A stretch of 64,000 nt of DNA from Nevskia sp. (GTDB lineage: Bacteria > Pseudomonadota > Gammaproteobacteria > Nevskiales > Nevskiaceae). Made by a program: the position numbers and the translations under genes. Below are positions 61,459-64,000 of the stretch, in pieces (position 1 is the first letter of the stretch; each line of letters starts with the position of its first letter). The stretch lies in NCBI GenBank assembly GCA_021732745.1, contig JAKFUK010000003.1, forward strand, positions 186,001 through 250,000. Direction: 5' to 3'. The notes beneath the pieces were generated by a model. It was not told the origin of the DNA. It saw nothing but the letters and a program-made list of their open reading frames with translations, and ran no database searches.

Positions 61459-63270
61459 ATGGCCACCTACATCGCCCCTCTGCGCGACATGGCATTCGTC
61501 ATCCACGAACTGCTGCGCGCACCAGAACGGTTGCGGCAAATGCCGGCGTTCGCCGAAATCGACGCCGATCTGCTCGACAGCGCGATCGCCGGCGCGGCGC
61601 GCTTCGCGGAAGGCGTGATTGCCCCGCTCAACGCGATCGGCGACGAAATGGGCTGTCGCGTCGATGCTGGAAAGGTCACGACACCGACCGGCTTCGCGGC
61701 CGCCTATCGCCAGTACATCGACGGCGGCTGGCCGACCCTGAGCTGCGCCACCGCGCACGGCGGCCTGGGCCTTCCGGCGCTGGCGCATACCGCGATCGTC
61801 GAACTGCTGTGCGGTGCCAACCAGAGCTGGACGATGACGCCGATCCTGTCGCACGGGATCTACAAGATCGTCAGCCAGCATGCGTCGCCTGCACTCCAGC
61901 AGGCATGGCTGCCGGCGATCGTCGATGGCAGCGTCACCACCACGATGCTGCTGACCGAAGCGCATTGCGGCAGCGATCTGGGTCTGCTGCGCAGCACGGC
62001 GGTGGCCGCACCCGAGCACGATCTGCCCGAGAGTCCTGCATATCGCCTGAGCGGCAGCAAGATCTTCATTTCCGGGGCCGATCACGAGTGGACCGACAAC
62101 ATCGTTCACATGGTGCTGGCGCGGCTGCCCGATGCGCCGCCCGGCGTGCGCGGCATTTCGCTGTTCCTGGTGCCGAAGCGGCTCGGCGACGGCGCGCTGA
62201 ATGCACTGACCGTCACCCATGTCGAGCACAAGATGGGGCTGCGCGGCAGCCCGACCTGCGCGGTATCGCTCGAAGGGGCGCTTGGCTGGCTTGTCGGCAA
62301 GCCGCATCAGGGCTTGGCGGCGATGTTCATCCTGATGAACGAAGCGCGGCTCAATACCGGCGTGCAGGCCTATTCCGTGGCGCAGGGTGCCTACGACGCC
62401 GCCCTTGCCTATGCCCGCGAGCGCTTGCAGATGCGGGTGTCGAGCGGTGCCAGGCGGCCGGATCTGCCGGCCGATCCGATCATCCATCACCCAGACGTGC
62501 GCCGGATGCTGCTGACCCAGAAAGCGCGCATCGAAGGCGGGCGGATGCTCGGCTACTGGCTGGCGCTGTGCAGCGATATCGAGACCCATCATCCGGACGC
62601 CGCCGAACGCGCCGACGCCGCCGACCTTCTGGCGCTGCTGACGCCGGTCGCCAAGGCCTTCCTCAGCAGCAATGCCTTCGACGACGCCAACCTCGCGCTG
62701 CAGGTGCTTGGCGGCCACGGCTATCTGCGCGATCACGGCATCGAACAGCGGGTGCGCGATGTCCGCGTGGCGCAAATCTACGAAGGCACCAACGGCGTGC
62801 AGGCGCGCGATCTGGTCAGTCGCAAGATCCTCGGCGATGGCGGCGTCAAGCTCGACAAGCTGCTGACCCGGATTCGGCACTTCCTCGCCACGCAGGCAAA
62901 AACGCCCGCGATGACGGCCCTCGTCGGCCCGATCGGCCGGCTCGCCGATGCTTTCGAGGCACAGGCGCACCGGCTCGCGGACGTGCAGAAGACCGATCGC
63001 GACGCCCCCGATGCCGCCGCGCACGACATGCTTCAAGCGCTAGGTCATCTGTGTTTCGGCTATCTGTTCGCGCGGGCGGCGGCGATTTCGCTACCGCACG
63101 CCGACGATGCCGATCATTTCCATGCCGCGAAACTGGCCACCGCGCAGTTCTATGTCTGCCAGTTGATGCCGCAGGCGTTTGCGCATCTGGAAGCGGCACG
63201 GGCCAGTGCCCAAGGCAACGAGTTGGGCGGGGTGAAGCTCGACGAGGCGCGGCTGTTCGGTGCGGGCTGA
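61459..63270 (+). CDS. Acyl-CoA dehydrogenase, FadE-like long form
   Basis: 603 residues, including the C-terminal extension of the 600-residue group. AHGGLGLPALAHTAIVEL and LLTEAHCGSDLGLLRS are the FAD/substrate blocks; ALQVLGGHGYLRDHGIEQ and the catalytic-Glu segment QIYEGTNGVQARDL follow. It oxidises acyl-CoA in fatty-acid breakdown. The ATG at 61459 has a GGAG site and begins at the conserved N-terminus (ATYIAPLRDMAFVIHELL). Confidence 0.93.
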   Translation: MATYIAPLRDMAFVIHELLRAPERLRQMPAFAEIDADLLDSAIAGAARFAEGVIAPLNAIGDEMGCRVDAGKVTTPTGFAAAYRQYIDGGWPTLSCATAHGGLGLPALAHTAIVELLCGANQSWTMTPILSHGIYKIVSQHASPALQQAWLPAIVDGSVTTTMLLTEAHCGSDLGLLRSTAVAAPEHDLPESPAYRLSGSKIFISGADHEWTDNIVHMVLARLPDAPPGVRGISLFLVPKRLGDGALNALTVTHVEHKMGLRGSPTCAVSLEGALGWLVGKPHQGLAAMFILMNEARLNTGVQAYSVAQGAYDAALAYARERLQMRVSSGARRPDLPADPIIHHPDVRRMLLTQKARIEGGRMLGYWLALCSDIETHHPDAAERADAADLLALLTPVAKAFLSSNAFDDANLALQVLGGHGYLRDHGIEQRVRDVRVAQIYEGTNGVQARDLVSRKILGDGGVKLDKLLTRIRHFLATQAKTPAMTALVGPIGRLADAFEAQAHRLADVQKTDRDAPDAAAHDMLQALGHLCFGYLFARAAAISLPHADDADHFHAAKLATAQFYVCQLMPQAFAHLEAARASAQGNELGGVKLDEARLFGAG

Positions 63271-63288
63271 GCAGGGCAAATGCCAAGC

Positions 63289-63422
63289 AACATCAAAAAA
63301 ATTTCAGCGCAAAGGCGCAAAGAACGGCAAAGAGGAGGAAATCAAAAGCAAGGCATCGAGAAAATGCTGTTCTTGGCGTCCTTTCTTTTTCCTTTGCGCC
63401 TTTGCGTTGAACTTTTGATGTT
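63289..63422. repeat. Palindromic repeat element E6 (family D)
   Basis: The ends are AACATCAAAA and TTTTGATGTT, a perfect 10-bp terminal inverted repeat. Inside are GCGCAAAGGCGCAAAGAACG and its complement CCTTTGCGCCTTTGCGTT. It resembles family B with GCGCAAAG in place of GCACAAAG. It lies between the acyl-CoA dehydrogenase and rmuC. Confidence 0.85.
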
Positions 63423-63487
63423 ATTTCGCTCACCGCTTCCGCGGGGCTGATCGCCGAGTGTTCGAGCGTGCCCCTTACACTTCAGGG

Positions 63488-64000
63488 ATGAGCCAGACCG
63501 ACCTCGCTGTACTCGCCATTTCCCTGATCGCGGCCATCGCCGCCCTGCTGTCGTTTCTCGCCGTGCGCGGCCTGCGCACGACGGTCGAGGCGAGCGCCCG
63601 TGACGCTGGCCGGGTCGAAGCAGCGGTGCGCGATGAAGCGGCGACCGCGCGTCGCGAAACCTCGGCGCTGTCGGCGCAGGGCCGCAGCGAACTGGCGGCC
63701 GCGCTCGAGCGCTTCGGCAGCGCCCAGACCGCGCAGGCTGATCTGCTCGGCCGACAGCTCGCCACCCAGCTTGCGACGTTCGCGCAGCAGATCGAGGCGC
63801 AGTCGCGCCTGTCCGACGAACGCCAGCAGGCGCTGCAAACCGATGCCCGCGCAGCACGCGAGCAGCAGCAGCAGAGTCAGACACAGGCCTTGACCCGCTT
63901 CGGCGAGCAGCTCAACAGCCAGTTCAACGGGCTTGCCGAAGCCAGCGCCCAGCGCATGAGCGAGCTGCGCAACACGGTGGAAATGCGGCTGGCGGCGATC
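63488..64000 (+). CDS. rmuC: DNA recombination protein RmuC, 5' part
   Basis: The first 171 residues are in the window. One N-terminal membrane helix (about 6-26, LAVLAISLIAAIAALLSFLAV) is followed by a long coiled coil rich in Gln, Ala and Glu, which is how RmuC begins; the PD-(D/E)xK-like domain would come later. RmuC limits inversions at short inverted repeats, fitting for a genome so rich in palindromes (remark only). Confidence 0.85.
   Translation, partial: MSQTDLAVLAISLIAAIAALLSFLAVRGLRTTVEASARDAGRVEAAVRDEAATARRETSALSAQGRSELAAALERFGSAQTAQADLLGRQLATQLATFAQQIEAQSRLSDERQQALQTDARAAREQQQQSQTQALTRFGEQLNSQFNGLAEASAQRMSELRNTVEMRLAAI

Overview
The window looks like chromosomal DNA of a free-living, high-GC gammaproteobacterium. 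The conserved order maf-rng-yhdP-nit-tldD, a NrdA with two ATP-cone regions, RsmD/CoaD, MotAB, an FadE-type acyl-CoA dehydrogenase and several REP/RAYT families fit Xanthomonadales/Nevskiales-like bacteria. That placement is inference; no rRNA gene is present. I see no tRNA, rRNA or CRISPR array.

Layout. (1) 1-9304, all minus strand: a tightly coupled run vapB-vapC-rsmD-coaD-CHAT/TPR protease-ECF sigma factor-anti-sigma factor, then after a 122-nt gap a secreted S53 (sedolisin) peptidase cut by the window edge. (2) 9625-20413, minus strand: membrane protein, tldD, nit, yhdP, rng, maf, a DUF4124-like protein and pyrE. Large palindromic repeats lie in several gaps. (3) 20566-26628: xthA, an AmpG-like permease, an arsenic operon (arsR-aquaporin-arsC-arsH) and a mannose-1-phosphate guanylyltransferase. 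(4) 27155-31539: nrdA and nrdB, with two NrdR-like boxes 31 bp apart and a DnaA-box-like site upstream. (5) 31585-34837: a lower-GC accessory island holding a coupled two-gene unit (DUF6932-type nucleotidyltransferase plus an unknown protein), a 67-residue protein and a RAYT transposase with its REP pairs. (6) 34840-38780: secreted and lipoprotein genes, a YciI-like protein and a secreted M4 metallopeptidase. (7) 38896-42144: deoC-deoB-deoA. (8) 42171-46485: a Baeyer-Villiger-type monooxygenase with a hydrolase-like protein lacking its nucleophile, then motB/motA. (9) 46649-55008: nitroreductase, ParA-like ATPase, a 320-bp MITE, RIO kinase, FKBP, hydrolase, small secreted proteins, isochorismatase, msrB/msrA, gloA. 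(10) 55184-64000: HNH and NUDIX genes, a molybdopterin oxidoreductase with a seven-iron ferredoxin, a second RAYT with a different REP family, nitronate monooxygenase, PadR regulator, acyl-CoA dehydrogenase and the start of rmuC.

The most interesting signals are the CHAT/ECF/anti-sigma/S53 module downstream of an apparently autoregulated vapBC operon that also carries essential housekeeping genes; the unknown two-gene unit at 31585-33107; nested palindromic elements built from different repeat families; and repeats (two REP families and a MITE) that supply the TAG stop codon of six neighbouring genes.
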